From Methylobacterium sp. J-048 (GTDB lineage: Bacteria > Pseudomonadota > Alphaproteobacteria > Rhizobiales > Beijerinckiaceae), in the NCBI RefSeq assembly GCF_022829515.1, contig NZ_JAKSYL010000198.1, positions 1-64,000 on the forward strand: 64,000 nt of DNA. Direction: 5' to 3'. Position numbers and translations under genes: made by a program. The notes below the pieces were generated by a model, which saw nothing but the letters and a program-made list of their open reading frames with translations, was not told where the DNA came from and ran no database searches. Positions 19,288 through 27,893 of the stretch are shown here, in pieces. Each line of letters begins with the position of its first letter. The first letter of the stretch is position 1.

Positions 19288-21315
19288 CTACCACCAGCTA
19301 CGCGGCGCCGGAGCCGGAGCGGGCGTCCACAGGCCGGGCTCGCCATATTCCGGAGCGCTGTCGGCCCGGGCAGCGCGGCGCACGTGCCGACGGGGCACAT
19401 CGTAATCGTCGTAGCGTGCGCTGGGCTCGCGTTCTTCGGTGTAGCGGCGCGGGCGTGCGGCCTCCCGGCGCGGCGCGGCCTGCGCATGGGCCGCCGGCGC
19501 GCCTTCGATCTTGCGCCGCACCGGTTCGTCCGGAAGCCGCGCGATCGCCGGACCACCACCACCGGGCAGGCCGAGGGCCGCGCGCATCGGCGCGTCGTAG
19601 CCGTAGAGATCGGGCAGGGTGCGGAACGTGCCGCCATCGTCCACGTAGGCGGTGAAATAAGCCAGATGCACCGGCAGCTTGGCCGGAAGCCGGATCGTGC
19701 GCTCGCCCTTGCCGATGAGCTTCTTCAGCCGTGCCTCGGACCAGTCGGGAAGCACGGCATCGGCCAGGCGGAACGGATCATCGACGCGGACGCAGCCATG
19801 GCTGAAATCGCGCTTGGCTGCCGAGAACAGCGAGCGGTTCGGCGTATCGTGCAGATAGACGGCGTGCTGGTTCGGGAACATGAACTTGATGAAGCCCAGC
19901 GCGTTGCGCTCGCCCGGCGGCTGGCGCAGCGAGACGTGCCCGCCGTGGCGCACCACCTCGTAGCCGCCCCAGGTCTTGCCGCCGTAGCCCGCGAGCTTCG
20001 GCGCCATGGTCTTCAGGATCGAGGGCGGCACGTACCAGGACGGGTTGACCACCGCGTATTCCATCAGCCCAGAGAACAGCGGCGTGCGCGATTCCGGCTT
20101 GCCGACGATGACTCGGGCCTCGTCGCGCAGGCTGCCGCCGCGATAGGCGCGCAGGCGGTATTCCGGGATGTTGACCAGGATGTAGTCCGAGCCGAGGTCG
20201 CCCGGCAGCCAGCGCCAGCGCTCCATGTTGACGATGAGCTCGGCCTCGCTGCCGCTGGCCCGTGCGGGGCGGCCGGCATCGGCGAACGCCAGAACGGTCT
20301 GGATGTTGAGCACGCCGTTTCCAGGCAACCCACGGCCGCGCTGGAACTTCGCCACGGCGTCCGAAACCGTGGCATCGTACTCCTCCGGCTCACCGGGCGC
20401 ACGGTCGAGGGTGCCGGCCGGGCGTGTCTCCAGGCCGAAATGCGTGCGCAGCAGCGGCACGCGGGCATCGCGCATGCCGACCCGTAGGGCGGGACCCGGG
20501 GGCAGGCGCAGCGGCTTCACGGCGGTGGGTGCCGGGCCGCGGAGCGTGGCCAGACGGGTCTTGAGGGCCTGATAGCCAGGGGAGGACGGGTTGTAGCCCT
20601 GGAGCGCGTCGCCGGCCTTGGCGCCCGCGTCGGAGAGCTTGGTCAGCACCGCGCTGGCGTCGGGCAGGTCGAGCTGCGGCGTGATGAGCCGTGAGATCGA
20701 CGCCAGGTTCACCCGGCCGCCGCGTGCGTCCCGGGCATAGAGCAAAGCCGCCGCGGAGAAGCGGAGATCGGCATCGGCGACGGCCTTCTCGTCGGGTTTC
20801 CCGGCGAGGTTCGGAATCGCGTAGGCCCGGGCATCGAGCCCATCCTCGCTGGCGGCGGCCAAGCGGGCCGAGACCGACTTGGCGGTCTCCGTCCAGGCAC
20901 CGTCGGCGATCCAGAGCGGTTTGTAGGCGCGGGCTTCGTAGAACGCGCGGATCCCGTCGCGATCCTTGCTGGTGAGACGCAGGAGCAACGGCGCGGGCTC
21001 GCCGAACCGCGCCAAGACGGCCCCGCCCAGCGGATCGGTGGGGGCGACCGGCGTCGCGGCGACGGGAGCCGGGGTCGGTTCGGGCTTCGGCGCCTCGGGC
21101 TTGTAGTCGGGCAGGGCGGTCGAGACCGGGTCGGACCCGCCCGGCGCCGACGGCGTGGCCGGCTGCGTGGCCGGCGCCGGCTCGGGCGGGCTCGCGGGCG
21201 TGCCGAGGGTCGCCGGATCGAGCGCGGCCGTCTGGGCGCCGAGCGCGCCGGCCGAGGCCAGCGTTCCGGTCAGTAGGGCGGCCAGCGCGACGAGGCTGGA
21301 GCGCGGGACGCGCAT
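19288..21315 (-). CDS. L,D-transpeptidase (YcbB/LdtD-like, YkuD domain)
   Basis: Periplasmic enzyme that makes 3-3 crosslinks in peptidoglycan. A signal peptide (SLVALAALLTGTLASAGALG) is followed by a Pro-rich linker, the LDT scaffold domain (RDGIRAFYEARAYKPLW to about residue 250), a peptidoglycan-binding stretch (VAKFQRGRGLPGNGVLN) and the YkuD catalytic domain with HDTPNRSLFSAAKRDFSHGC and VRVDDPFRLADAVL, where the Cys of SHGCVR is the nucleophile. About 75 C-terminal residues are Arg/Ala/Tyr-rich and disordered. ATG 21315 has GGGAG upstream. 675 residues. Confidence 0.9.
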   Translation of the reverse strand: MRVPRSSLVALAALLTGTLASAGALGAQTAALDPATLGTPASPPEPAPATQPATPSAPGGSDPVSTALPDYKPEAPKPEPTPAPVAATPVAPTDPLGGAVLARFGEPAPLLLRLTSKDRDGIRAFYEARAYKPLWIADGAWTETAKSVSARLAAASEDGLDARAYAIPNLAGKPDEKAVADADLRFSAAALLYARDARGGRVNLASISRLITPQLDLPDASAVLTKLSDAGAKAGDALQGYNPSSPGYQALKTRLATLRGPAPTAVKPLRLPPGPALRVGMRDARVPLLRTHFGLETRPAGTLDRAPGEPEEYDATVSDAVAKFQRGRGLPGNGVLNIQTVLAFADAGRPARASGSEAELIVNMERWRWLPGDLGSDYILVNIPEYRLRAYRGGSLRDEARVIVGKPESRTPLFSGLMEYAVVNPSWYVPPSILKTMAPKLAGYGGKTWGGYEVVRHGGHVSLRQPPGERNALGFIKFMFPNQHAVYLHDTPNRSLFSAAKRDFSHGCVRVDDPFRLADAVLPDWSEARLKKLIGKGERTIRLPAKLPVHLAYFTAYVDDGGTFRTLPDLYGYDAPMRAALGLPGGGGPAIARLPDEPVRRKIEGAPAAHAQAAPRREAARPRRYTEEREPSARYDDYDVPRRHVRRAARADSAPEYGEPGLWTPAPAPAPRSWW

Positions 21316-21558
21316 CGTGATCTCCCGGGACGCGGCGGCAGGGCCGCACGCTCAGATTGTGATTATCCGCTCAAGCGTGGCGTTGAGCAACTGCAGTCTT
21401 CGTCTTGTAGTGTTTAATCATCGCGCCATGATATCTGAACAGAATGGCAGATGACGCCTGTTTGATTGCTCAGGCCAACCGCATTCATGGAACTGCGGAG
21501 TTATTAGTCGGGCGTCCGCTTTCGGAGCCGCACGGTGCGCTAGCACACCCTGCAACCC

Positions 21559-23043
21559 TCAGGCGGCGTCCTCGGCTTTCTCGTCGCCTTCCAGACCGAG
21601 ATCCTTCAGTTTGCGGTAGAGGGTGGATCGGCCAATTCCGAGGCGGCGGGATACCTCCGACATGCGCTGGCGATAGAATTGCAGCGCGAAGCGGATGATC
21701 TCCGCCTCCAGCACCTCCATGGTCTTCATCTCGCCGGTCTCCTCGGTGACCAGCGACATGGCGTGCGGATCGCGGACCTCGACCCGGACGATCTCGCGCA
21801 CCGGCTCGGGGGCATAGGCCGGCATCTGCGGCTGGGCGGGCGCGGCCGGGATCCGGACGTCGAACCCTTCGACCTGGGCGGCGATCTGCGGGAATTCGGC
21901 CACCGTCAGCTCGTCGCAATCGGCGAGCACCACCGCGCGGAACAGTGCGTTCTCCAATTGGCGAACGTTTCCGGGCCAGGGATAGCGGGTGAGCAGCGCC
22001 ATCGCTTCCGGGGTGATCGCCCGGATCCGCTTGCCTTCCTCCGCGGAAAACCGGGCGCAGAAGGAGCGCACCAGATCGGGAATGTCCTCCCGGCGGGCGC
22101 GCAGGGGCGGCAGCGTCATGGGAAAGACGTTCAGCCGATAATACAGGTCCTCGCGGAATTTGCCCTGCTTGACCAAGTCGAGCAGCGAACGGTTCGTGGC
22201 CGAGACGAGGCGGATATCGACCCGCACCGAGCGCTTGCCGCCGACCGGATCGACCTCGCCTTCCTGGAGGGCGCGGAGCAGCTTCACCTGGGCGTCGAGG
22301 GGCAACTCGCCGATTTCGTCGAGGAACAGGGTACCGCCCGAGGCTTCGACGAACTTGCCGGCGTGCTTTTCGGTGGCACCCGTGAACGCCCCCTTCTCGT
22401 GGCCGAACAGGGTCGATTCCACGAGGTTTTCGGGGATCGCCCCGCAATTGACCGTCACGAACGCCTTGCCTCGGCGGTCGCCCGACCCTTGGATCGCCCG
22501 GGCCAGCACCTCCTTGCCGACGCCGGACTCGCCCTCGATCAGAACCGGGATGTTGGATTTGGCCGCCCGCTCCGCGAGGCGGATCACCCGCTCCATGTCG
22601 GGGCTCTTGGATGTCAGGTCCTTGAAGGTCAGTGCCCCGGAGGCGCGGCGACGCATCCGGCGCACCTCCTCTTCCAGCACATCGACTCGCAATGCGTTCT
22701 TGATCGAGACCTGAAGCCGCTCGGCGCCGGCGGGCTTGACCACGAAGTCGACGGCGCCCGCCCGCATGGCGTTGACCACGGCGTCGATCGAGCCGTTCGA
22801 TGTCTGGACGATCACCGGCGTGTCGAGGCCGCTGCTGCGCATCTCGGCGAGGACGCCGAGCCCGTCGAGCCCCGGCATCACCAGATCGAGGAGCACCACG
22901 TCCGCGCCCTCTGTCTTGAGCACGGTCAGCGCGTCGGCCCCCGTCTCCACGACCCGGGCGTTGAAGCCGAACCGGCGCACTGCCGCCTCGGCGAGGCGAC
23001 GCTGGACCGGATCGTCGTCCACGATGAGTACGGTGGTGGACAT
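21559..23043 (-). CDS. Sigma-54-dependent response regulator, NtrC family
   Basis: Three-domain transcription activator of 494 residues. The receiver (1-120) has VLIVDDDPVQRRLAE and the phospho-acceptor Asp in VVLLDLVMPG. The AAA+ domain has Walker A GESGVGKE, the sigma-54-contact GAFTGA motif (EKGAFTGATE) and Walker B LFLDEIGELPLD, so it should work with RpoN. The C-terminal Fis-type helix-turn-helix is MSEVSRRLGIGRSTLYRKLK. No partner histidine kinase gene is adjacent, so the signal is unknown. ATG 23043 has GGGAGC upstream. Confidence 0.9.
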   Translation of the reverse strand: MSTTVLIVDDDPVQRRLAEAAVRRFGFNARVVETGADALTVLKTEGADVVLLDLVMPGLDGLGVLAEMRSSGLDTPVIVQTSNGSIDAVVNAMRAGAVDFVVKPAGAERLQVSIKNALRVDVLEEEVRRMRRRASGALTFKDLTSKSPDMERVIRLAERAAKSNIPVLIEGESGVGKEVLARAIQGSGDRRGKAFVTVNCGAIPENLVESTLFGHEKGAFTGATEKHAGKFVEASGGTLFLDEIGELPLDAQVKLLRALQEGEVDPVGGKRSVRVDIRLVSATNRSLLDLVKQGKFREDLYYRLNVFPMTLPPLRARREDIPDLVRSFCARFSAEEGKRIRAITPEAMALLTRYPWPGNVRQLENALFRAVVLADCDELTVAEFPQIAAQVEGFDVRIPAAPAQPQMPAYAPEPVREIVRVEVRDPHAMSLVTEETGEMKTMEVLEAEIIRFALQFYRQRMSEVSRRLGIGRSTLYRKLKDLGLEGDEKAEDAA

Positions 23044-23280
23044 GGCGGCTCCCTGCGCGGCGCGTCAAGCGGGATTCGGCACGGGACAGGCCCGCGCCTC
23101 ACCGCCTGAGTCGGCGAGTGTTTCGTTTCGAACCGGAGGGTGCCGGATAGATGTAAAGTCGCGCTTAACGACGTTCGCGCAGAGGCGTGAACGCGATGGC
23201 GGATCCGTCCGTGTTGAACGCATGGCCGCGCGCTCGATATCAAGGTACGGGTCTGAGCCCCCTCACCAGGATTGCGAGAC

Positions 23281-25152
23281 ATGATGCCGAGCACCACCGC
23301 TTCGCCGGTGAACGTCCGTCTGCCGGAGGGCCTGAGCGCCGCACGCGCCGCCGCCAAGGCCGTCGACCTCGGCCATCTTCCGGAATGGGACCTGTCCGAC
23401 CTCTATGCCGGGATCGACGCGCCGGAATTCTCCGCCGACATGACCCGGGCCACAGAGGAGTGTCGCGTCTTCTCGGAAACGTATGCGGGTCGTATCGCCG
23501 AACTGGCGGTAGCCGGGGACGCATCCGAGCGCCTCGCAGAGGCGGTCCGGGCTTACGAAGGGATCGAGGAACTCCTGGGCCGGCTGATGTCGTTTGCCGG
23601 CCTGGTCTATTCCGGGGATACCACCGACGAGGCGCGGGCCAAGTTCTACGGCGACACCCGCGAGCGCCTGACCGACGCTTCGGCCGACCTGCTGTTCTTC
23701 GCCCTGGAATTGAACCGTGTGGACGATGCGGCGATGGACGCCGCGATGTCCAAGGGGCCGCTCGCGCATTACGCACCGTGGATCGAGGATTTGCGGCGCG
23801 AGAAGCCGCACCAGCTCGACGACCGCACCGAGAAGCTGTTCCTTGAGAAGTCGGTCACCGCGAACGCAGCCTGGGACCGGCTGTTCAACGAGACGATCGC
23901 GGGCCTGCGCTTCACGGTCCAGGGCGAGCAGATGCCGCTCGAACCGACCCTGAACAAGCTCCAGGACCCGGACGGCTCTGTCCGCAAGGAGGCGGCCGGG
24001 GCGATCAGCGAGGTTCTGCGCGGCAATCTCCGCGTGTTCACGCTGATCACCAACACCCTGGCCAAGGACAAGGAAATTTCCGACCGCTGGCGCGGCTTCA
24101 AGGACGTCGCCGACGCGCGCCATCTGGCGAACCGGGTCGAGCCCGAGGTCGTGGCGGCTTTGGTCGACGCCGTGCAGGCTGCCTATCCCCGTCTGTCGCA
24201 CCGCTATTACAGGCTGAAGGCCAAGTGGTTCGGGCAGGACGCGCTGCCTTACTGGGACCGGAACGCACCGCTTCCGAAGATCGAGCAGCGCACCATCCCG
24301 TGGACGGAGGCCCGCGACACGGTCCTGTCGGCCTACGATTCCTTCTCGCCGAAGATGGCCGGGATCGCGAAGCGGTTCTTCGACGAGCGCTGGATCGACG
24401 CGCCGACCCGGCCCGGCAAGGCGCCGGGCGCCTTCGCGCATCCGACGGTCCCCTCGGTCCACCCCTACGTGCTGGTGAATTATCAGGGCAAGCCGCGGGA
24501 CGTGATGACGCTGGCCCACGAATTGGGTCACGGCGTCCACCAAGTGCTGGCCGGCCCGAACGGGGCTCTGATGGCGCCGACGCCCCTGACTCTGGCCGAG
24601 ACCGCCAGCGTCTTCGGCGAGATGCTGACCTTCCGCAAGCTGCTCGCGGCGACCACCGACACGACCCAGCGGCGGGCCATGCTCGCCGCCAAGGTCGAGG
24701 ACATGATCAATACGGTGGTGCGCCAGATCGCGTTCTACACGTTCGAGCGGAAGGTCCACCTCGCCCGGGCCAAGGGCGAACTGACCAGCGACCAGATCAA
24801 CGCGCTCTGGATGTCGGTGCAGACCGAATCCCTCGGGCCGGCGATCACCCTGGATGCGGGCTACGAACCGTTCTGGGCCTACATTCCGCACTTCATCCAT
24901 TCGCCGTTCTACGTCTACGCCTACGCGTTCGGCGATTGCCTCGTGAACTCGCTCTACGGGGTCTACGCCCAGGCCGAGTCGGGCTTTGTGGAGCGCTACT
25001 TCGCGCTGCTCGCCGCCGGCGGCTCGAAGCCCTACGGCGAATTGCTGGCGCCGTTCGGGCTCGACGCGAAGGATCCGGGCTTCTGGCAGATCGGCCTCGG
25101 GATGATCGAAGGGATGATCGTCGAGTTGGAGGGGATGGAGGGACGGGCCTAA
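23281..25152 (+). CDS. pepF: M3 family oligoendopeptidase (PepF-like)
   Basis: Cytoplasmic zinc metallopeptidase that degrades short peptides. The active-site motif is in DVMTLAHELGHGVHQVLAG (HEXXH) with the third ligand Glu in TLAETASVFGEML downstream, as in M3B peptidases. The N-terminal helical region and C-terminal YIPHFIHSPFYVYAYAFGD are also family-typical. 623 residues from ATG 23281; an in-frame TTG nine bases upstream is less likely. It is divergent from the response-regulator gene across a 237-base gap. Confidence 0.9.
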   Translation: MMPSTTASPVNVRLPEGLSAARAAAKAVDLGHLPEWDLSDLYAGIDAPEFSADMTRATEECRVFSETYAGRIAELAVAGDASERLAEAVRAYEGIEELLGRLMSFAGLVYSGDTTDEARAKFYGDTRERLTDASADLLFFALELNRVDDAAMDAAMSKGPLAHYAPWIEDLRREKPHQLDDRTEKLFLEKSVTANAAWDRLFNETIAGLRFTVQGEQMPLEPTLNKLQDPDGSVRKEAAGAISEVLRGNLRVFTLITNTLAKDKEISDRWRGFKDVADARHLANRVEPEVVAALVDAVQAAYPRLSHRYYRLKAKWFGQDALPYWDRNAPLPKIEQRTIPWTEARDTVLSAYDSFSPKMAGIAKRFFDERWIDAPTRPGKAPGAFAHPTVPSVHPYVLVNYQGKPRDVMTLAHELGHGVHQVLAGPNGALMAPTPLTLAETASVFGEMLTFRKLLAATTDTTQRRAMLAAKVEDMINTVVRQIAFYTFERKVHLARAKGELTSDQINALWMSVQTESLGPAITLDAGYEPFWAYIPHFIHSPFYVYAYAFGDCLVNSLYGVYAQAESGFVERYFALLAAGGSKPYGELLAPFGLDAKDPGFWQIGLGMIEGMIVELEGMEGRA

Positions 25153-25165
25153 CCCGCTTCCAAGG

Positions 25166-25210
25166 CGACCCCCGGGATGTTATACAAAACGTACAACATC
25201 CCGGGGGTCG
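25166..25210. promoter_or_regulatory. Perfect 16-bp inverted repeat before the toxin-antitoxin genes
   Basis: CGACCCCCGGGATGTT (25166-25181) and AACATCCCGGGGGTCG (25195-25210) are exact reverse complements around a 13-base AT-rich centre that could hold a -10 element. The repeat starts 14 bases after the pepF stop and ends two bases before the antitoxin ATG (25213), so the antitoxin's only G-rich ribosome-binding stretch lies inside the right arm. It could be an autoregulatory operator, the pepF terminator, or both. Confidence 0.75.
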
Positions 25211-25212
25211 TC

Positions 25213-25437
25213 ATGAAGCTTGAGGTGAAGCGCGTCGGGAACTCGACCGGTCTGATCCTGCCCAAGGATTTCCTCGGCAAGCTGAATCTGGCGCAGGGCG
25301 ACTGGCTCTACGTGACCGAGAATGCCGACGGCTCCGTGCGGCTGTCGCCCTACGACCCGGCGTTCGAGAAGGGCATGAAAGTCGCCGAGAAGGCGATGAA
25401 GACCTATCGCAATGCTTTGGCGGAACTTGCGAAATGA
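25213..25437 (+). CDS. AbrB/MazE-type antitoxin
   Basis: 74-residue swapped-hairpin DNA-binding protein: MKLEVKRVGNSTGLILPKDF is the classic AbrB/MazE core (KxGNS.G..LP), followed by LGKLNLAQGDWLYVTEN. The C-terminal 30 residues are charged and likely neutralise the toxin. The stop overlaps the toxin start (ATGA at 25434). Such antitoxins normally repress their own promoter, and the inverted repeat directly upstream is a good candidate operator. The ATG is at 25213; an earlier in-frame ATG (25177) lies inside the repeat and is rejected. Confidence 0.85.
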   Translation: MKLEVKRVGNSTGLILPKDFLGKLNLAQGDWLYVTENADGSVRLSPYDPAFEKGMKVAEKAMKTYRNALAELAK

Positions 25438-25841
25438 GCACCGATCGCGAGATCGTCTGGCTCACGAGCGACCTCGTGAAAGCGATCCACGCCCTGCAGT
25501 TGAAGCAGTTCGGCGGGCCGCCCGGTCTACGCGACGAAGGCGCTCTCGAATCGGCGCTTGGGCGGCCGGTCAATCGGATCGCCTATGCCGAGGATGGCGC
25601 GGAGATCGATCTCGCCGAACTCGCGGCGGCTTACGCCTTCGGTATCGCCAAGAACCATCCGTTTATCGACGGCAACAAGCGGGCTGCCCTTCTGGCCCTC
25701 ATCACGTTCCTGGGGCTGAACGATATCGATTTCGTCGCCGACGAAGCCGAGGCCGTCGTGATGATACGCGGTCTCGCCGCGGGCGAGATCGATGAATCCG
25801 GCCTCACCCGCTGGATTCGGGACAACTGGCCCGCCGGCTGA
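25434..25841 (+). CDS. doc: Doc-type toxin, Fic superfamily
   Basis: 135-residue Death-on-curing family protein. The catalytic Fic loop reads NHPFIDGNKRAALLALITFL, matching HxFx(D/E)GNKR; in phage P1 Doc this loop transfers phosphate to elongation factor Tu. The N-terminal LTSDLVKAIHALQLKQFGG and GLRDEGALESALGRP are also Doc signatures. The active-site residues His, Asp, Asn, Lys and Arg are all present, so it looks functional. It is translationally coupled to the antitoxin gene by a four-base overlap. Confidence 0.9.
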   Translation: MSTDREIVWLTSDLVKAIHALQLKQFGGPPGLRDEGALESALGRPVNRIAYAEDGAEIDLAELAAAYAFGIAKNHPFIDGNKRAALLALITFLGLNDIDFVADEAEAVVMIRGLAAGEIDESGLTRWIRDNWPAG

Positions 25842-25926
25842 GCCGCCGCGGCGCAGCGACCCGGCGGTCTGGCGCGCAAGGCCGAAACGCTTATCTCCGG
25901 CCCTGCACCAAGGAAGATCCTGGACC

Positions 25927-27288
25927 ATGGCCGAGACCGATCGCGAAGCCAATCGCTTCTCCGCCCGCGCGGGGCGCTACGCCAGCGTGGGCGCCAATGT
26001 CGGGGGCGTCGCCGCCCGCATGGCGATGTCGAAGCTGTTAGGGAAGGAGGGGACGACCAGCGCGGCTGCCCTCGCGCAGGCGCTCGGCGGTCTCAAAGGG
26101 CCGATCATGAAGGTGGCGCAGCTGCTCGCCACGATCCCGGATCTGCTGCCGCCCGAATACGCCGCCGAGCTTCAGAAGCTCCAGGCCGATGCGCCACCCA
26201 TGGGGGCGGCCTTCGTCAAGCGCCGGATGCAGTCCGAACTGGGGGCCGGCTGGCAGGATCGCTTCGGCAGCTTCGACCTGAAACCCGCCGCCGCGGCGTC
26301 GCTGGGGCAGGTCCATCGCGCGACCGCGAAGGATGGCGAGCGTCTGGCCTGCAAGCTCCAATACCCCGACATGCAATCGGCCGTGGAGGCCGATCTCAAG
26401 CAGCTGGAGATCGCCTTCGCGCTTCATCGACGCATGAACAGCTGGCTCGATACCCGCGAGATCGCCAAAGAGATCGGCGCCCGGGTGCGGGAGGAACTCG
26501 ATTACGAACACGAAGCCAAGCACGCCAGCCTTTACGGCGACGTGCTTCAGGATGTCGATGCGGTACGCGTGCCCCGCGTCTTCCCGGATCTGTCGACCAA
26601 GCGCCTGCTCACGCTCGGCTGGCTCGACGGCGACAAGATCCTCGGCTTCGCGGAAGAACCTGTCGAGGTGCGCAACCGCATCGCGCAGTCGATGTTCAAG
26701 GCCTGGTGGCATCCGTTCAGCCGCGCCGCCGTGATCCACGGCGATCCGCATCTGGGCAACTACACGGTCTTCTCGGAGGGCGGCGAGGCGGCCGGCATCA
26801 ACCTGCTGGATTACGGCTGCGTGCGGATCTTCCATCCGCGCTTCGTCGGCGGCGTGGTCGATCTGTATCGCGGCCTGTTGGAGGAGGATGCGGCCCGCAT
26901 CGTCCACGCCTACGAGGTCTGGGGCTTCAAGAACCTCGACAAGGAGAAGATCGAGATCCTGAATATCTGGGCGCGCTTCATCTACGGGCCGCTGTTGGAG
27001 GATCGCACCCGCACGGTCGCCGATGGGGTCAAGCCCGGCGATTATGGCCGGCGGCAGGCGTTCCAGGTCCATCAGGCGCTCAAGGAGCGGGGGCCTGTGA
27101 CGGTGCCCCAGGAATTCGTGTTCATGGACCGCGCTGCCGTGGGCCTTGGCGCGGTGTTCCTGCATCTCCGCTCGGAGTTGAACTACCACCGGCTCTTTGA
27201 GGCCGAGATCGAGCATTTTTCGCTGGAGGAGCTGGGTGTGCGACAGAACCAGATCCTCGCCCGGGCCGGTTTGCCGAAGCCGGTGTGA
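25927..27288 (+). CDS. ABC1/AarF/UbiB-family atypical kinase
   Basis: 453-residue member of the ABC1 (ADCK/UbiB) protein-kinase-like family linked to ubiquinone synthesis and lipid homeostasis. It shows the N-terminal LKGPIMKVAQLLATIPDLLP (the KxGQ region, here K-V-A-Q), the Ala-rich nucleotide loop KPAAAASLGQVHRA, the catalytic HGDPHLGNY and the metal-binding LLDYGCVRIF. No transmembrane pair at the C-terminus is evident, unlike E. coli UbiB, so it may be a soluble paralogue. ATG 25927 gives the family-typical start. Confidence 0.85.
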   Translation: MAETDREANRFSARAGRYASVGANVGGVAARMAMSKLLGKEGTTSAAALAQALGGLKGPIMKVAQLLATIPDLLPPEYAAELQKLQADAPPMGAAFVKRRMQSELGAGWQDRFGSFDLKPAAAASLGQVHRATAKDGERLACKLQYPDMQSAVEADLKQLEIAFALHRRMNSWLDTREIAKEIGARVREELDYEHEAKHASLYGDVLQDVDAVRVPRVFPDLSTKRLLTLGWLDGDKILGFAEEPVEVRNRIAQSMFKAWWHPFSRAAVIHGDPHLGNYTVFSEGGEAAGINLLDYGCVRIFHPRFVGGVVDLYRGLLEEDAARIVHAYEVWGFKNLDKEKIEILNIWARFIYGPLLEDRTRTVADGVKPGDYGRRQAFQVHQALKERGPVTVPQEFVFMDRAAVGLGAVFLHLRSELNYHRLFEAEIEHFSLEELGVRQNQILARAGLPKPV

Positions 27289-27412
27289 ATTGACCTTCGG
27301 GAATTCACCGAGAGGGCGATCAACTTGCGGACGTCCGATTGCGGCAGGTAAACGCTTGAGCTACATCCCGGGGTGACCACAAGAAGTCGCACCTGAGGGA
27401 AACGAGCGCACG

Positions 27413-27706
27413 ATGGCCGAGAGTGAGACGGTGGCCGGGCACACCTACAGCCCGGCGATGGACGCGAGCACCCACGAGCAGACCTATCGCGGCTTCGTGC
27501 GCTTCGTCGAGATCGGTACCGGCGTGGTGATCTGCTGGGTTCTGGCGCTCGCCGTGGGCGGGATTCGCGAGGCTTGGCTGCTCGCGATCCTCAGCGTGAT
27601 CGTCTCCGGCGCGGCAGGCGCCGTTGGGGCCCTGGCCCCCGCCATCGGTTGGCGCGGACCTCTTGTCGTCGCGATCCTGCTCTTCCTCTACCTCGCTTTC
27701 GCCTGA
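27413..27706 (+). CDS. aa3-type cytochrome c oxidase subunit IV-like protein
   Basis: 97-residue protein with a polar N-terminus (AMDASTHEQTYRGFVRFVEI) typical of the bacterial aa3 oxidase subunit IV family, whose core is (D)xxEHxxTYxxF, followed by hydrophobic helices. The usual family member has one span and about 50 residues; this one continues with two further hydrophobic segments (LLAILSVIVSGAAGAV and LVVAILLFLYLAF). It lies 187 bases before pntAA in the same direction. Function as an oxidase subunit is inferred from family only. Confidence 0.7.
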   Translation: MAESETVAGHTYSPAMDASTHEQTYRGFVRFVEIGTGVVICWVLALAVGGIREAWLLAILSVIVSGAAGAVGALAPAIGWRGPLVVAILLFLYLAFA

Positions 27707-27893
27707 GCCCGTTCCGGGACCGCTCGCCGGGGTTGGCAGAGCGGCTCGACGACGCGTTGAAACGCGGCGGTCCGGTCGACACGCCGCTGGTTACATTCGC
27801 TGTTATTCCAACAGTGCAACCTCCTTTCGCGTCTCGAAAAGTCGTGTTGGTTCGCGCATTCGAGAGGCCAAGCTTATTCAGGGGAAGCCTCGC

